Shown one piece after another: positions 35,814-47,607 of a DNA stretch of 64,000 nt; position 1 is the first letter of the stretch; every line of letters begins with the position of its first letter. The notes beneath the pieces were generated by a model. It was not told the origin of the DNA. It saw only the letters and a list, made by a program, of their open reading frames with translations, and ran no database searches. The DNA lies in the NCBI GenBank assembly GCA_963573385.1, contig CAUYLG010076855.1, forward strand, positions 1 to 64,000. The letters run 5' to 3'. This DNA comes from Cacajao melanocephalus. Taxonomy: Eukaryota > Chordata > Mammalia > Primates > Pitheciidae. A program made the position numbers and the translations under genes.

Positions 35814-36185
35814 TGATGTGGTTTGGCTATGTCCCCAACCAAATCTTAGCTTGAATGGTAGTTCCCATAATCCCCATGTTCATGGGAGGGACACAGTGAG
35901 AGGTAATTGAATCACAAGGTTGGTTACCTCCATGCTATTCTCATAGTATTGAGTTCTCATGAGATCTGATGACTTTATAAGGGGCTTTCCTCCTGCTTAA
36001 CTCTGCACTTCTCCTTCATGCCATCATGAGAAGAAGGACGTGTTTGCTTCCCTTTCTACCATGACTGTAAGTTTTCTGAGGCCTCCCTAGCATGGTGAAC
36101 TGTGAATCAAATTAAACCTCTTTCCTTTATAAATTTCTCAGTCTCGGTTATGTCTTTATTAGCTGTATGAGGACAGACTACTGCA
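35814..36185 (+). mobile_element. MSTB-type MaLR solo LTR
   Basis: Sense LTR from tgatgtggtttggctatgtc through gggagggacacagtgagagg, gagatctgatgactttataa, gaagaaggacgtgtttgctt, ttaaacctctttcctttata and gtctcggttatgtctttatt to actactgca. The five-base flanks tttgg and ctggg agree at three positions. It has a TATA-like region and an AAT(T)AAA-type signal but no internal sequence. Confidence 0.93.
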
Positions 36186-37276
36186 CTGGGTTTTCTTTTT
36201 TGATAGAACATAAAATAAAAATAGACATTTTTGCCTAGTGTATTTTGAAGATTTGTTCAGTGCATACATGTCTAGGATTATTATGTCTTTTCAGATAATT
36301 TACTTCTTTATTATGATGTAATGGCCTGCCTTAACACTGACAGTATTTCTTGTTTGGAAGTCTATTTATTTGTTGTTCCGTAGATATATAGTTTTCTTTT
36401 CATTAGTGTTTACATGTTACAGTTTTCTCCTTTCACTTTCAACATTTCTTTTTCATTAGATCCTTTAATAATACAGATTTGCTTTACTTTTTCTGTTGAT
36501 GATCTTTGTCTTTTAGCTGGTCTGTTGAGACCAATGACATTTAAACTTATTATAGAAATTATTTGTTTAAAATCTATCTTCTTGTAAGCCGTTCCTATTG
36601 TTTACTTGTCCTTTTCCTTTTCTAGTCATAGTTATTTTAAATAGCCTGTCTGATTTTTCCAATATGCCTCATACCTGAGGCTGTTCTGACTAGTGCTTGT
36701 TCTCTTCAGAGTGTTCTTTTTCTTGCTGTTTTTTTTTTTTTTATTGAAGGCTGGATGTCTTGCGTAAGATAGTAGATACTGATTTACATGTTTTTTATGT
36801 TTGAAGATTAGTCAGTATATCATTCCTTCCGCTAGGCCTTTAGTAGCTGCACTGAGTTACGCTGTGTTGTTCTTAGGCATATTCTCAGTGTACCACAGGA
36901 TTCAAGTTCCTTAGTGATAATTGGTTTAGGGTGAAGATTGGTTTTCAGAGGTCATTTTCTCAATTTCTGCTTCCCTCCTGAAGGTGTGTCTTTCTTTTTC
37001 CCCCACATACAATCTTTCTCCTTCAACTCTCCCAGCTGTGCTCTGCTATTATTTTTATCCAATAGTAGTTGGCCTAATGGTTGTGGCTCTGCTAGAGTCT
37101 ACTCCTATGTTCTGGTGAAGGCTCCATCTTAGGCACTGGCTCTCAGGGCACATATACACATGTACTTCCTTCACTTGTAGTGCTAGGCATAGTAAATATT
37201 TCTGCTGTTTTGTAGGTAGATGATTTTTTTTTCACTTTCCTTCCCCTATTTTTACCTGTGCCCAAAGATGAGATTT

Positions 37277-37310
37277 AAAAAAAAAAAAGAAAGAAAGAAA
37301 GAAAAAAATA
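37277..37310. repeat. A-rich / GAAA microsatellite
   Basis: A run of A followed by four to five GAAA units and more A. It could be the decayed tail of a retroposon, but nothing recognisable precedes it. Confidence 0.85.
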
Positions 37311-39351
37311 ACTTTCTTCCTCCTTCCTGTAAAGGCATGCAGTCCATAAAATAAATAGAGGAGACACATCTGTTGTATATTGGCACTAATTGCAGTTCCT
37401 TCTTTCAACTAGTATTAAAAGAAAAGCTCCCTAAAAATTATCCCTCATAAGCCACAAGATACCTAGTGGGGATCATGGGGAAAAGGCATTCAACAAGATG
37501 CAGACTTCCTTGTATCTGTGGCCTGTGGAAGCTTCATATTTAGCAGTTAGCGATTTTTTAAAAATCAACTGTATTTTCTTATTTAATTCTATAAAGTCCA
37601 GTGATGTCTGCACCATTTGAACAAATGTTTGGGTCCTGTTTCTCTGTGCAAGCTGGTGTCTTTTTCTAGTTTTGTGGTTACTTGGTTGTCCTAAGACCTC
37701 AATTCTCTGGTTGACTTTAGAAAATACCAGTAATTTGCAGTTTATCCAAGTGTTGTTGTTGTTGTTGCTGTTGCTGTTGTCGTCATAAGACTGGGGGCCA
37801 CACTATTTACAGCTCTTTACATCTCTGAGATTCATTATATTTTTATTGTGTTCATAAATTGTTTTTTTAAAAAGTTATATTACAAGCTAAATTGGTACAT
37901 TAATTTCTCTAGCATTAAGACTAGAGAAAAAAAGAAAAAAGAAAAAGAAGTGGAAACAAAGATGAATTTTGGTGCTTTATGCAACCTGGGAAGAGGAATA
38001 AAGATTAAAATGTAACTTCTAATGTTTCCTATAATATTGATGAATAGAATTTCCATTAGTAATTACAAAAATATTTTGCTCCAATCTTTGTAATTCAGAA
38101 TTATAATAATTGATTTCACTGTGTCTAGTTATTAATAATAACCTTGTACTGCCAGTAATGTTAACCGATTCCTGTTGTTCCCTTTGAAATGGAGAAAGAA
38201 ACTGAATGAGTCATGAGCATGAGAGATAAATTCCTCATCCATATAGCACATTTAGCACCATTCTTTCATAGGATCCTGTATTTAGAAACAGAGATCCTAG
38301 TCACCTTGAGAAACAATGTTGTATGCTTTCATTATTGTCCTAAGGCAGTTTCTATTTTTATAGTTTTACACAACATTCATCTGGCTTTAAACTGGGACAC
38401 CAACGCTCTGATAGTCTTGCTCAGCATCCGGATTTCCTTTTTCTGAGTAGAAAGAACAATTGTAAATTTAACCTTCCACTGCCTACATCAAAGTAATCAT
38501 ATATGATGATCACTTTTTAAATTGTGGTCCAGTTTAATTTTCAGATACATGAAATGGTCGACAAACCAAGATATGACATACTCTCTGTCTACCTCCTTAT
38601 GAGTTATTTACATAAAATTTGAAACTAGAGGTCCCAGGATTTTGTTGATGTACAAGAAGTAAAGTCTCAGTTTAAAAACTATGTTAGATAATTTCAGCCT
38701 TGAAAGTGGCATTTAGGGCACAAGAATAATGCACTGAAGCTCAGTGTATATTACACTTTTTTCTTCTTTCTGTTTCTCTCTTTTGTCTTTTTTTCATCCA
38801 AAATTTTATCATCTGAATTCCATTATGGTGAAAATTATGTCTACAATGTACTGGATATAATGTCATTCATTTTGGAACAAATAAATCTAATGAGATTATT
38901 GAATTTATGGAAAGTAGTCAAGGCTTTGCCTCTTACGTTGTCACTACCCATTTGGGTGTGTGAGCTTACTTTCATGATTAAATGAAAAGTATATTTAAAG
39001 GGAAAGAAACATTAGGAGAACAAAAACAAAACCTTATAATGTCAGTGTAAGTGAGTCTGTGCAGCTGCTTAATTTCTAAGCCAGTCTCCTCACACAGATT
39101 GTGATAGTAAACTGTCTTTGCTTTACATTTGTATCTGAATATTTTAACATGTTTACTATTTTGGTGCTTGCATTTTTACAGTCATGTGAAAATTATTATG
39201 ACAATTGAGATTAGGTTTTCTTATTCTTAAATATTGTATTTGTTGTTTTGTTATTGAACTAGTCATTCCTATACTATAGATTCTGTTTTGTGAAGTTCAA
39301 ATCATTTCTCATAAATATATTCATATTTACATTCCTGTCTCTACCAAAACA
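37311..39351. other. Intergenic sequence with a GTT repeat and a small hairpin
   Basis: No gene or repeat family was recognised. A (GTT)n/(GCTGTT)n run lies at 37,751-37,781. A perfect nine-base inverted repeat, tttctctag ... ctagagaaa, with an eight-base loop lies at 37,904-37,929. The frame at 38,213-38,446 has no recognisable product. Confidence 0.5.
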
Positions 39352-39363
39352 GTGAATCCTTTG

Positions 39364-39671
39364 TTAGGTTTTTTGTTTTGTTTTGTTTTGTTTTTTTGAG
39401 ATGGAGTCTCATTCTGTCACCAATACATGCAGAAGTGCAATCTTGGCTCACTGCAACCTCCACCTCCTGGGTTCAAGCGATTCACCTGCCTAAACTTCCC
39501 GAGTAGCTGGGACTACAGGCACGTGCTACCATGACCAGCTAACTTTTTTATTTTTAGTAGAGATGGGTTTCACTATGCTAGTCAGGATGGTCTCAATCTC
39601 CTGACCTTATGATCTGCCCACCTCAGCCTCCCAAATTGCTGGGATAACAGACATGAGCCATAGCACCTGCG
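39364..39671 (-). mobile_element. Alu SINE, full length
   Basis: Antisense Alu beginning with a (GTTTT)n tail, then gagatggagtctcattctgt, ctcactgcaacctccacctc and cctcccaaattgctggga. Perfect 12-bp target-site duplication gtgaatcctttg at 39,352-39,363 and 39,672-39,683. Confidence 0.96.
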
Positions 39672-39899
39672 GTGAATCCTTTGATGATTTAACAAGTGCT
39701 ATGCCAATTAAAAGTTTAGGCTTTTATAGCTTGGAAAAAATGTATATGTAAAATAACTTCATTTAGTACAGTTTTTACTATAATCTCTAACCTTTTATCA
39801 AATGGATATCTCTAGGTACATTGCAAACCAACTTAGTATAAAAGCTAATTCCTATAGCACATATAATACTAATATGATAAAAGTAATGCAAAATTTATT

Positions 39900-40080
39900 A
39901 TCACTGGCCTTGGATTTAAGTATCAGATCTACTTCTATATCTCTATGAACTTGATAGTTATATATTTTTTCAAGAGCTTTGGTTTTCTTATCTGAAAACT
40001 TATTCATGACAGCATTGCCCTCCCACTTCACAAAATTTTGTGACAATTACCTTACACAATGTATGTGAAAAAAATTTAAA
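39900..40080 (+). mobile_element. MIR SINE, rightward, decayed
   Basis: ttggatttaagtatcagatc, tctatgaacttgatagttat, aagagctttggttttcttat and ttttgtgacaattaccttac follow the MIR core and its 3' part in order. Confidence 0.6.
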
Positions 40081-40404
40081 TGCATATTAACATTATATAT
40101 TTTCATTATTTTAATTATATAGATAAATGAATAGGTCTTCTCTGAATATCTACTTAAATATCTGCTTGTCTGTCTATGTGTCTACTTGTCTAAATACTTA
40201 TAGTTAGACTAGTATAACTATATATGCTTATAGTTATACAAGTATACTTGTAGAAATATAAGGAATAAAAATTAATTATAGCTGTAATATATATATTACA
40301 AGGTAATACATAACTTATGCAAGTATAAGTAATAATATATTTATGATAGACAAGAACACAGAATATATAAATAAACTGAAAACATAAAATTTATCAGCTA
40401 ATAA
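40081..40404. other. AT-rich simple sequence
   Basis: TATA/TATG/TCTG-rich sequence with interrupted short repeats. No element was recognised. Confidence 0.45.
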
Positions 40405-42560
40405 GATGGTAGACTTAAATACAATCTGATGATCATATTAAATGTAAGTGGTCTAAAAAATTCAATTTAAAAGCACATTGTTTTAGATTGAGCTAAGAAA
40501 AAGAACCAAATATATGCTGCCCTCTGCCCAAAAAGCACTTAAAATTTAAGGGCACAAATTATTTAAATTTTTAAAATGGAAAAGATATACCATGCTAACA
40601 GTCAACTGTTAAGCTGTTGAAAATAAGACTAGAGTTCTTACATGAAATTTATCAGGGTTCAAGAGTGTCATTTGATAATGAATTCAATTTGTCTAGAAGA
40701 TGTTAAAATCTGAATATTTCATACATCTCGTAACAGAGCTTCAGAAAATATGAAACAAAACTAATGGAGCGGAAAATAAAAGTGGACAAATTCACAATTA
40801 TAGTTTTCAACAACTTCTCAATAATTGATTCAACAGGAAGACAGAAACTGACAAAGTATAAAGAAGAGTTGAAAAACATTATCACCTACCTGTACTAATT
40901 GCTATTTATAGAAAATTCCAGCTAGCAACAAGAGAATGCACGTTCCTCTCAAGTACATGCAAAATATTTAAGATGGATTATATTGTAAGTGATAAAATAA
41001 GTCCAATAAATGTAAAAGTATTCAAGTAAAATAAATTCCCTGCTCAGAAGGAAATTAATATAGAGGTCAATGAAATAAAATTTGACAACCTAGAGTATGT
41101 CTAAATATTTGAAAACTAAATATACTTCTAAATAATCCACAGGTAAAAGAAAAAAATAAATTCTTAAATTATAGAGTATTTAATTAAAATAAAAACATTA
41201 CAAAATATTTTTTCTCTCAGAGGTTAATAAATTAGATATGAATAGTAAGATAAGTAAAAAAAATTCCCTAACATTTGGAATTTAAAACATGTTGATTAAA
41301 AATAAATTATAAGAAAAACTAGAAAATATTTTGAAATAAATTATAAAAAAAAGTTCCACATAACCAAACTTGTGCATTGTAGGAAATATTATAACTTTAA
41401 ATTTTATGTTAGAAGAGACGGTTTCCAAATTTGATGAAGTATACTTAAACTAGAAAAAACTATATAAAAACACTCAGCAAACAGAAAGACAGAAATAGTA
41501 AAAGTTTAAACAGAAATTACTGAAATAGTAAAAAAAAAAAAAAAAGCAACAAGCAAAATTAATATAATCAAAAGATCATTCTTTTTTCTAAAAAAAAAAA
41601 ATCACTAACATTATTATATATCTAATGATCAGGAAAAATAGAGAGAAACATCCGTTACCTCTACGAAAGAAGTGACATTATTATAGACCATTAAAAATTA
41701 GAAGGATAATATGGGTCCCATTCAATTCAGGACACAAATCTATGCCAATAAATTGGTTACTCCAGATTATGGGCAAATTGCTTGAAAAAATAAAATATAA
41801 AGCCCTAAAAGCATTTTTCAGTAAATTCACAAGCTAATTTTAAAATTTGCAAGAAAAACTATAATAGCTATAACCCTTTTGAACAAGAAAAACAAAATTA
41901 GAATACTTTCTATAATTTCGAGATTTATTATAAATCCTACTGGAAAGAAGAGAGATTGGTATAGCCATGATCATAGTTACATAGATTAATGGAAGTGAAT
42001 ACAAAGGCCATAAATATTCTTCCCTCATGTGATCAATGGCCAGCTAATTTTTGACAAAGGTGCCAAAACAATTTAATGGAGAAAGATACTTTTTTCCTAA
42101 AATGCTGTTTGAACAACTGAATATCTGTATGAGGAAGGAGAAATTTCAAGTCTTATCTTACTCTCTCTATAAAAATTATCTTAACAAATATTACCAGTCT
42201 AACTTAATATGCTCAAGATCTTCATTACATTTCATTAACAATAGTTTTTAAACAGGCCACTACATACACAAGCAGAAATTAAAGCAATAAAATGGACTTC
42301 ATGATGATGTCAAAGAATGTAATGGCAAAAGTAAACAACATGCATAAACAGCCAGGGACTATTAGCAGATAGGTGGTAACTATGAAAATGAGTTGAACAG
42401 AAATGCTAGAGAAAATTGGCTCATCAATTGTAAAAAATGTACCAAACTATGAAATATGTTAATAATACAGGAAGCTGTGAGGGGACTGGGGTAAGAAGAG
42501 GGCATCTGGAAACTCTGTACTGTCTGCTTGTACTTACTATAAAGCCAAACCTGTTCCATT
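40405..42560 (+). mobile_element. Ancient L1M, endonuclease to 3' end, with an internal gap
   Basis: 40,405-41,790 follows ORF2 from the endonuclease start (attaaatgtaagtggtctaa, gaaaagatataccatgctaa, gtggacaaattcacaattat) into the sequence before RT (ctatgccaataaattggtta). At about 41,795 it jumps to sequence far downstream in ORF2 (ttcacaagctaattttaaaa, tttgacaaaggtgccaaaac, ataaaatggacttcatgatg). 42,415-42,560 matches an L1M 3'UTR (tcatcaattgtaaaaaatgt, ggaaactctgtactgtctgc). The central RT region is absent. All frames are broken. Confidence 0.72.
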
Positions 42561-42724
42561 AATTTAAAGCATTCAAAAAATGAAGGGAAAAGTTAAAATA
42601 TTTTCTTACAAAAGAAAGTTATATGAATTAGTCTCCAACCAGCCCTAAAGGACATGCTAAAAGGAAGTCTTCAGGTTGACTGGAAATAACACCACTGGAA
42701 AAAAAAATGACAGGCACTGGAAAT

Positions 42725-42726
<2 letters not shown>

Positions 42727-42769
<43 letters not shown>
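42727..42769. repeat. Pure (TG)n microsatellite, about 21 units
   Basis: Uninterrupted TG dinucleotides followed by tacatgcacaca. The cysteine/valine-rich start of the frame at 42,726-42,956 comes from it. Confidence 0.98.
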
Positions 42770-42771
<2 letters not shown>

Positions 42772-42808
42772 ATGCACACATTTATATGATGGGCAGAAAT
42801 AAGATCGT

Positions 42809-43156
<348 letters not shown>

Positions 43157-43994
43157 TTAAAAACAAAAACATGTTCTCTGATGATGATAGTATTAAATTA
43201 GAAGTAATTTATAACAAGGTATTAAGAAAATTCCTAAGTATGTTAAAATTTACAAATATGCCTATAAAATACATAATAAAAATTATGAGAAAATTTAGAA
43301 AATATTTTGGACTGAATGATAAGGGAAGCATAACATAAATCTCTGGGCTGAAGTTAGGCTGTGGTTAATAGAAATTTATCATGTTAATAATTAAAGTGAA
43401 AATGCCTTATATTAGAAAAGAAAAAAATATATATTTATCTAAGGTTCTAATTTAAGAAGGTGGGGAAAGAAAAGCAAATTGAATCTAAAGAGAGGCCATG
43501 ACAGAAATATGGGTAGAAATCAATGATATAAAATAATTGAGATTCAATTTTTAAAAATTAAATTAACATTGATATTTGATGAGGTTATTAAAATTGATAA
43601 GGCCATAATAAGACTGTCCATGATGTTAAAAGTAAAAAATACAAACATCAGGATCAAAATATTCTATATATATTAAAGAGATAATAAAAGGATATTATAA
43701 GCACTAGGCTCACTACTGATACCACCACTACAGACTATGAACCTCAAATACATTTTGTTGGGTGAAAAAAGCCAGAGACGTGAGAAAATATGCACCATGT
43801 AATTGCGTTTATTTATACAAATTCTAATAGGCAAAGCTAATCTATGGTTATAGTAATCAGAAATTTGTCACCTCAGAGTGAGGAATTTACTGGAAGGTGG
43901 CACAAGAGGACTTTCTGAGTGATGAAAATATGCTTTGTAATGTTTTGGGTGTTGGATACGTGTGCTCATTTAGGTATTAAAACTCATTTACTGG

Positions 43995-44299
43995 TATCAT
44001 AATACTTTGGGAGACCTAAATAGGCAGGCAGATAGCTTGAGTCCAGGAGTTCCAGACCAGCCTAGGAAACATGGTGAAATCTTGTCTCTATTAATAATAC
44101 AAAAATGATCCGGGCGTGGTGGTCCACATCAGTAGTCCCAGCTATCTGGGAGGCTGAGATCTGAGGATTCTTCTAGTGCAGGAGGCAGAGGTTGCAGTGA
44201 CCTGAGATTGTGCCACTGCACTTACTGCACTTTCGCCCAGGTGACAGAAGGAGACCCTGTCTCGAAACAAAAATAAAAACAAACAAACAAAAAAAACCC
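43995..44299 (+). mobile_element. AluJ-like SINE, slightly 5'-truncated, inside the L1M 3'UTR
   Basis: Starts within the first arm (ataatactttgggagaccta), continues through ttgagtccaggagttccaga and gccactgcac, and ends in an (AAAC)n-type tail. Flanked by ctcatttactgg (43,983-43,994) and ctcactaactgg (44,300-44,311), a target-site duplication with two changes. Confidence 0.9.
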
Positions 44300-44370
44300 C
44301 TCACTAACTGGATCACTTAAGATCTTCACATTTTGTATTATGTACATTTTACCTCGACTAAAAAAAGAAA

Positions 44371-45280
44371 GATGTTTTCAGTTAATTCCACCTCACTTTC
44401 TCCCAGTATACATCATTATTTATTTGTCTCATAGGTATTAATATTTATGTTTTATTTTTCCATTATATTTCCCAATTGCGTGTTAAAGTGTGTATATATG
44501 TGTGTGTTTTCAACAGATTTGAAGTTAAAGCAATGAAGGGAAGGGTAATTTAAGTTTAAGAGGCCCAAAACTGTGGGTGACTCTCTTTGTTTTACTCAAT
44601 TTGAATTAATATGATATTTATTAGATACTTTAATTGTGATTTTTTAGATAAAAATTGATATATGTTTAAGAAAGATATTTCTGTAAGATATCTTGATATC
44701 AGATTAAAGCCTGCTTGATTTTTTTCTTTATTCCTTAAAATTACTCCAGTACCACAGTAATAATAGTCTTGTTAAATAAATTAGAATTAATTAATTGTAT
44801 ATGCACATAGACATCTAAGTCTTTGGTTGGCTAATGGCTTTTTATTTAATAAGTACAGCAAAAATGGAAAAGAAATATATCTAGCCCTATTGTTAACAAT
44901 TACAAAGGTCCTGTTTTCCTATATGAATGATAATGATCCCACTGAACTGAATAACTATTGTGCTCATTCTCCTCACAGCTGGCAGATGATATAGTAGAGA
45001 CAGTCCTAATTACCTGATGGTCTATGAATAAGCAAGGGGAAGATCAGTAGTTTGTGATTTAATCACTGAATAAAATTAGTGTAGGACCCACTAATTTCCT
45101 TTTATATACAAACTACCATAAAAAGGCTCTTTAAACTGATTTCAGCATTATTACTACTATTTAAATTTTTTAAATAATATTATCTCATGACATTTTTCCC
45201 TAATAGCAAAAACTGTTGAATACCTTCTCTGCTGGAAATGTTATTGAGGAGCTGTTTAAATTACTGAAGCATTTGAAAAA
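44371..45280. other. Intergenic sequence, nothing recognised
   Basis: AT-rich, with a short (TATG/TGTG) run near 44,490. No gene or repeat was recognised. Confidence 0.45.
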
Positions 45281-45500
45281 TCAGCATAATTGAAGTATAA
45301 TGTACCACTTTCAAGTATATATTTTGATGAGTTTTGACAAACTTATACATCTTTGTAACAACCACACAATCAAGAAATGGAACATTTCTCTTGCCCTCGT
45401 GCCCATCTCAGTCAATTCCACCCCTCCAGACCTAGGCAACCACTGATATGCTTTCTGTTCCCATAGATTCTGTCCCTAGAGATAATTTTAATATTTTTCC
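45281..45500 (-). mobile_element. L1M 3'UTR-type fragment, leftward
   Basis: attgaagtataatgtaccac, ttttgatgagttttgacaaa, aaccacacaatcaagaaatg and taggcaaccactgatatgct follow the antisense 3'UTR of old L1M elements in order. Confidence 0.65.
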
Positions 45501-45724
45501 ACCCCATTTTCTCTCACCTAGTAAGACCCACTTTCAAGGAAAATTAAACTAACAAAATTGTATCTGAGATCCAAATAGACTGAACTGCCTATATTTTTCT
45601 TTTTCTTAGATACAATTGAATGCTTCTTTCTTACTGGTCATCTAGCAGCTTTGAGTGACTCTATTATAACATTGAAATTGAATTTATAAATATCCAATTA
45701 CAAACTAGTTTCATTGTGTAGTCC

Positions 45725-46290
45725 AAACAATAATTATTTGACAGTTATCTATGGGGAGTGGACCATGTTTTAGGCACTCAACCAGATGGTGATGTACAAG
45801 GTTAGGAAAGCAGGGGTCCCCAACTGCCCAAGGCCACTGCCTGTTAGGAACCTTGCCGCACAGTAGAAGGTGAGCAGTGAGCAAGCATTACCCCCAAGCT
45901 CCTCTGCCTTCTATCAGGTCAGCAGCAGCATTAGGTTTTCATAGGAGTGTGAACCATATTGTGAACTGCACGTGAGGGATGTAGGTTTCACACTCCTTAT
46001 GAGAATCTAATGCCTGATGATCTGAGGTGGAAGTTTCATCTCGAATCCAACACCCTCTCCCCACCATTCGTGGAAAAATTGTCTTCCATGAAACTAGTCC
46101 CTGGTGTCAAAAAGGTTGGGGGCTGCTGTGCTAAAGGACAGGAAGCACAGTAAGTGATTATCAAGCAGGGAGATGAGTGAGCACGGGAACTGTGGGGTAC
46201 ATGCCAGAGTACTCATTCATATAGTACAGTACCATACTATATGAGACGTATAGTCTTCGAGCTCATGGAATAATTTTGGAAGGGGTTGAA
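45725..46290 (-). mobile_element. Possible L2 3' end split by MER1
   Basis: ggaccatgttttaggcactc and gatggtgatgtacaaggtta before the MER1, and gagctcatggaataattttg after it, resemble the antisense L2 3' end. Similarity is weak. Confidence 0.35.
45811..46128 (+). mobile_element. MER1 (hAT-Charlie) non-autonomous DNA transposon, full length
   Basis: Starts caggggtccccaactgccca and continues gcctgttaggaaccttgccg, gtgaactgcacgtgagggat, gagaatctaatgcctgatga, aaaaattgtcttccatgaaa and caaaaaggttgggggctgct, matching MER1 end to end. The flanking octamers taggaaag and tgctaaag agree at five of eight positions, consistent with a decayed hAT target-site duplication. It has no coding capacity; such elements were moved by a Charlie transposase. 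Confidence 0.95.
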
Positions 46291-46850
46291 TTCTCATCTG
46301 AGAACTCAAGAAATTAAAATAATTTGCAGAAGACAATGGCAGGAAAATAACTTCAGTCAGAATAAAGAAACTGAGCAGAACAAAGAGCCAAGCATTCGAC
46401 TGAAGGCCAAAGATAACTACAGATCAGAGCTCTTAAAGTTTGCCTTAAGGGATTTGCAGTGAAGATCACAGGAAGCCAGTGAAGGCATTTAAAGGGTAGT
46501 GACATCATTATATTTTATATTTTAGCAAGATTATTCTGGCTTTCATGAGGAAAATTGATCATAGTTATGCCAGGTTATGTATTTGTCAAAGATGTTGTTA
46601 GTATAAACCATGGTATAGGTTTTGAGAGAAGCAGATATATTTGAATACATTTAACACCTAAAAATCTGCAGTAATTGAGCGCTGATTAAAAATGTGTTTA
46701 GAAAGAGAAAGCAGTGTTTTTCAGTTTAACAAAGGACCGAGAGATTTCATTATTTCTTGATCTAGGAAACCCAGTAGATATGTATGCTTTGAGATGCCCG
46801 CAGAATTTGTCAATAAGTGAAAAGAACATCCATGTACCTTTTACTTAGAT
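46291..46850. other. Unrecognised sequence with a possible ancient repeat
   Basis: 46,440-46,560 (gaagatcacaggaagccagt, gtagtgacatcattatattt, agcaagattattctggcttt) resembles a common old mammalian interspersed repeat that I cannot assign. The rest is unrecognised. Confidence 0.35.
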
Positions 46851-47120
46851 CCACCGATTAAGTTTGTTATTCCCCATTCACACACACACACACACACACA
46901 CACATTTGAAAGTTGTGGATACCGCACTACATACCCTAAATTCTTCAGCACATATCCCCTAAGAACATATTTTCTATAGAACTATAGTTATCAAACTATT
47001 CAAGAAATATAAGATCAGTACATTACTTTTATCTAATATGCTTCCATCCATATAAAAACTACCCAACTGTTCCAAATATTTATAGTCATTGAATTTATCT
47101 TCACACACACACACACAATT
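46851..47120. mobile_element. Probable old LINE 3'-end fragment with two CA tracts
   Basis: agatccaccgattaagtttg, agttgtggataccgcactac, ccctaagaacatattttcta and agatcagtacattactttta follow a widespread ancient LINE-type 3' sequence. (CA)n lies at 46,879-46,904 and 47,102-47,117. Orientation and family are not certain. Confidence 0.45.
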
Positions 47121-47559
47121 TCTTATATAGATAACAGCAAATCATGGGGTAAAATTTTTCTCTTTATGTACTAACACTTACACTTCAAATTCTTACGAGG
47201 TCCATGATTTTCTTAGATAAACAAATTTAGTCCACTTTTAGAGACTGAGTGATAGTGTAATTTGGAGAGAATAGAAATAGAGTGAACTGAATCCTAAGAA
47301 TCCTCATAAAATATTAAAAATATTAAAAATTCATGCACAGATTTTTGCAACTATTGTTTTAAATTTTTAAAAATATATATAAACAATCTGTTTTCCTATC
47401 AGACATTTGGGTTAGGTGTAGCTCTTTTTATTTTATCCCTCAGGCATAACATTTAGTTTTAAAAAGAACTATAATTCACAAACTATAGTTTCTCAATATT
47501 ATTTTTGTTTTGTTCAAGCAATCAAAGCTATATAGTATTCCATGGGGTTTTCTCTCTCT

Positions 47560-47607
<48 letters not shown>

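Larger units (their letters stand above)
35046..37270 (-). mobile_element. Ancient L1M host element, leftward, carrying two insertions
   Basis: Antisense ORF2 RT sequence at 35,046-35,454 (gttgaaagtttttctatatc, actccatgtggtcataattc) resumes at 35,762-35,813 (atttggtagattttacctgt) and 36,186-36,700 (endonuclease region: gatgtaatggcctgccttaa, attagatcctttaataatac, agctggtctgttgagaccaa). 36,700-37,270 resembles the antisense 5' region of L1M (attgaaggctggatgtcttg), with lower certainty. The gaps are filled by an L1MA-type 3' end and an MSTB LTR. Confidence 0.72.

Noticed and set aside
37904..37929. Nine-base inverted repeat with an eight-base loop, considered as a terminator or small RNA hairpin
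   Set aside because: It is short and AT-rich, and such hairpins are expected by chance. The context is not transcribed as far as the sequence shows.
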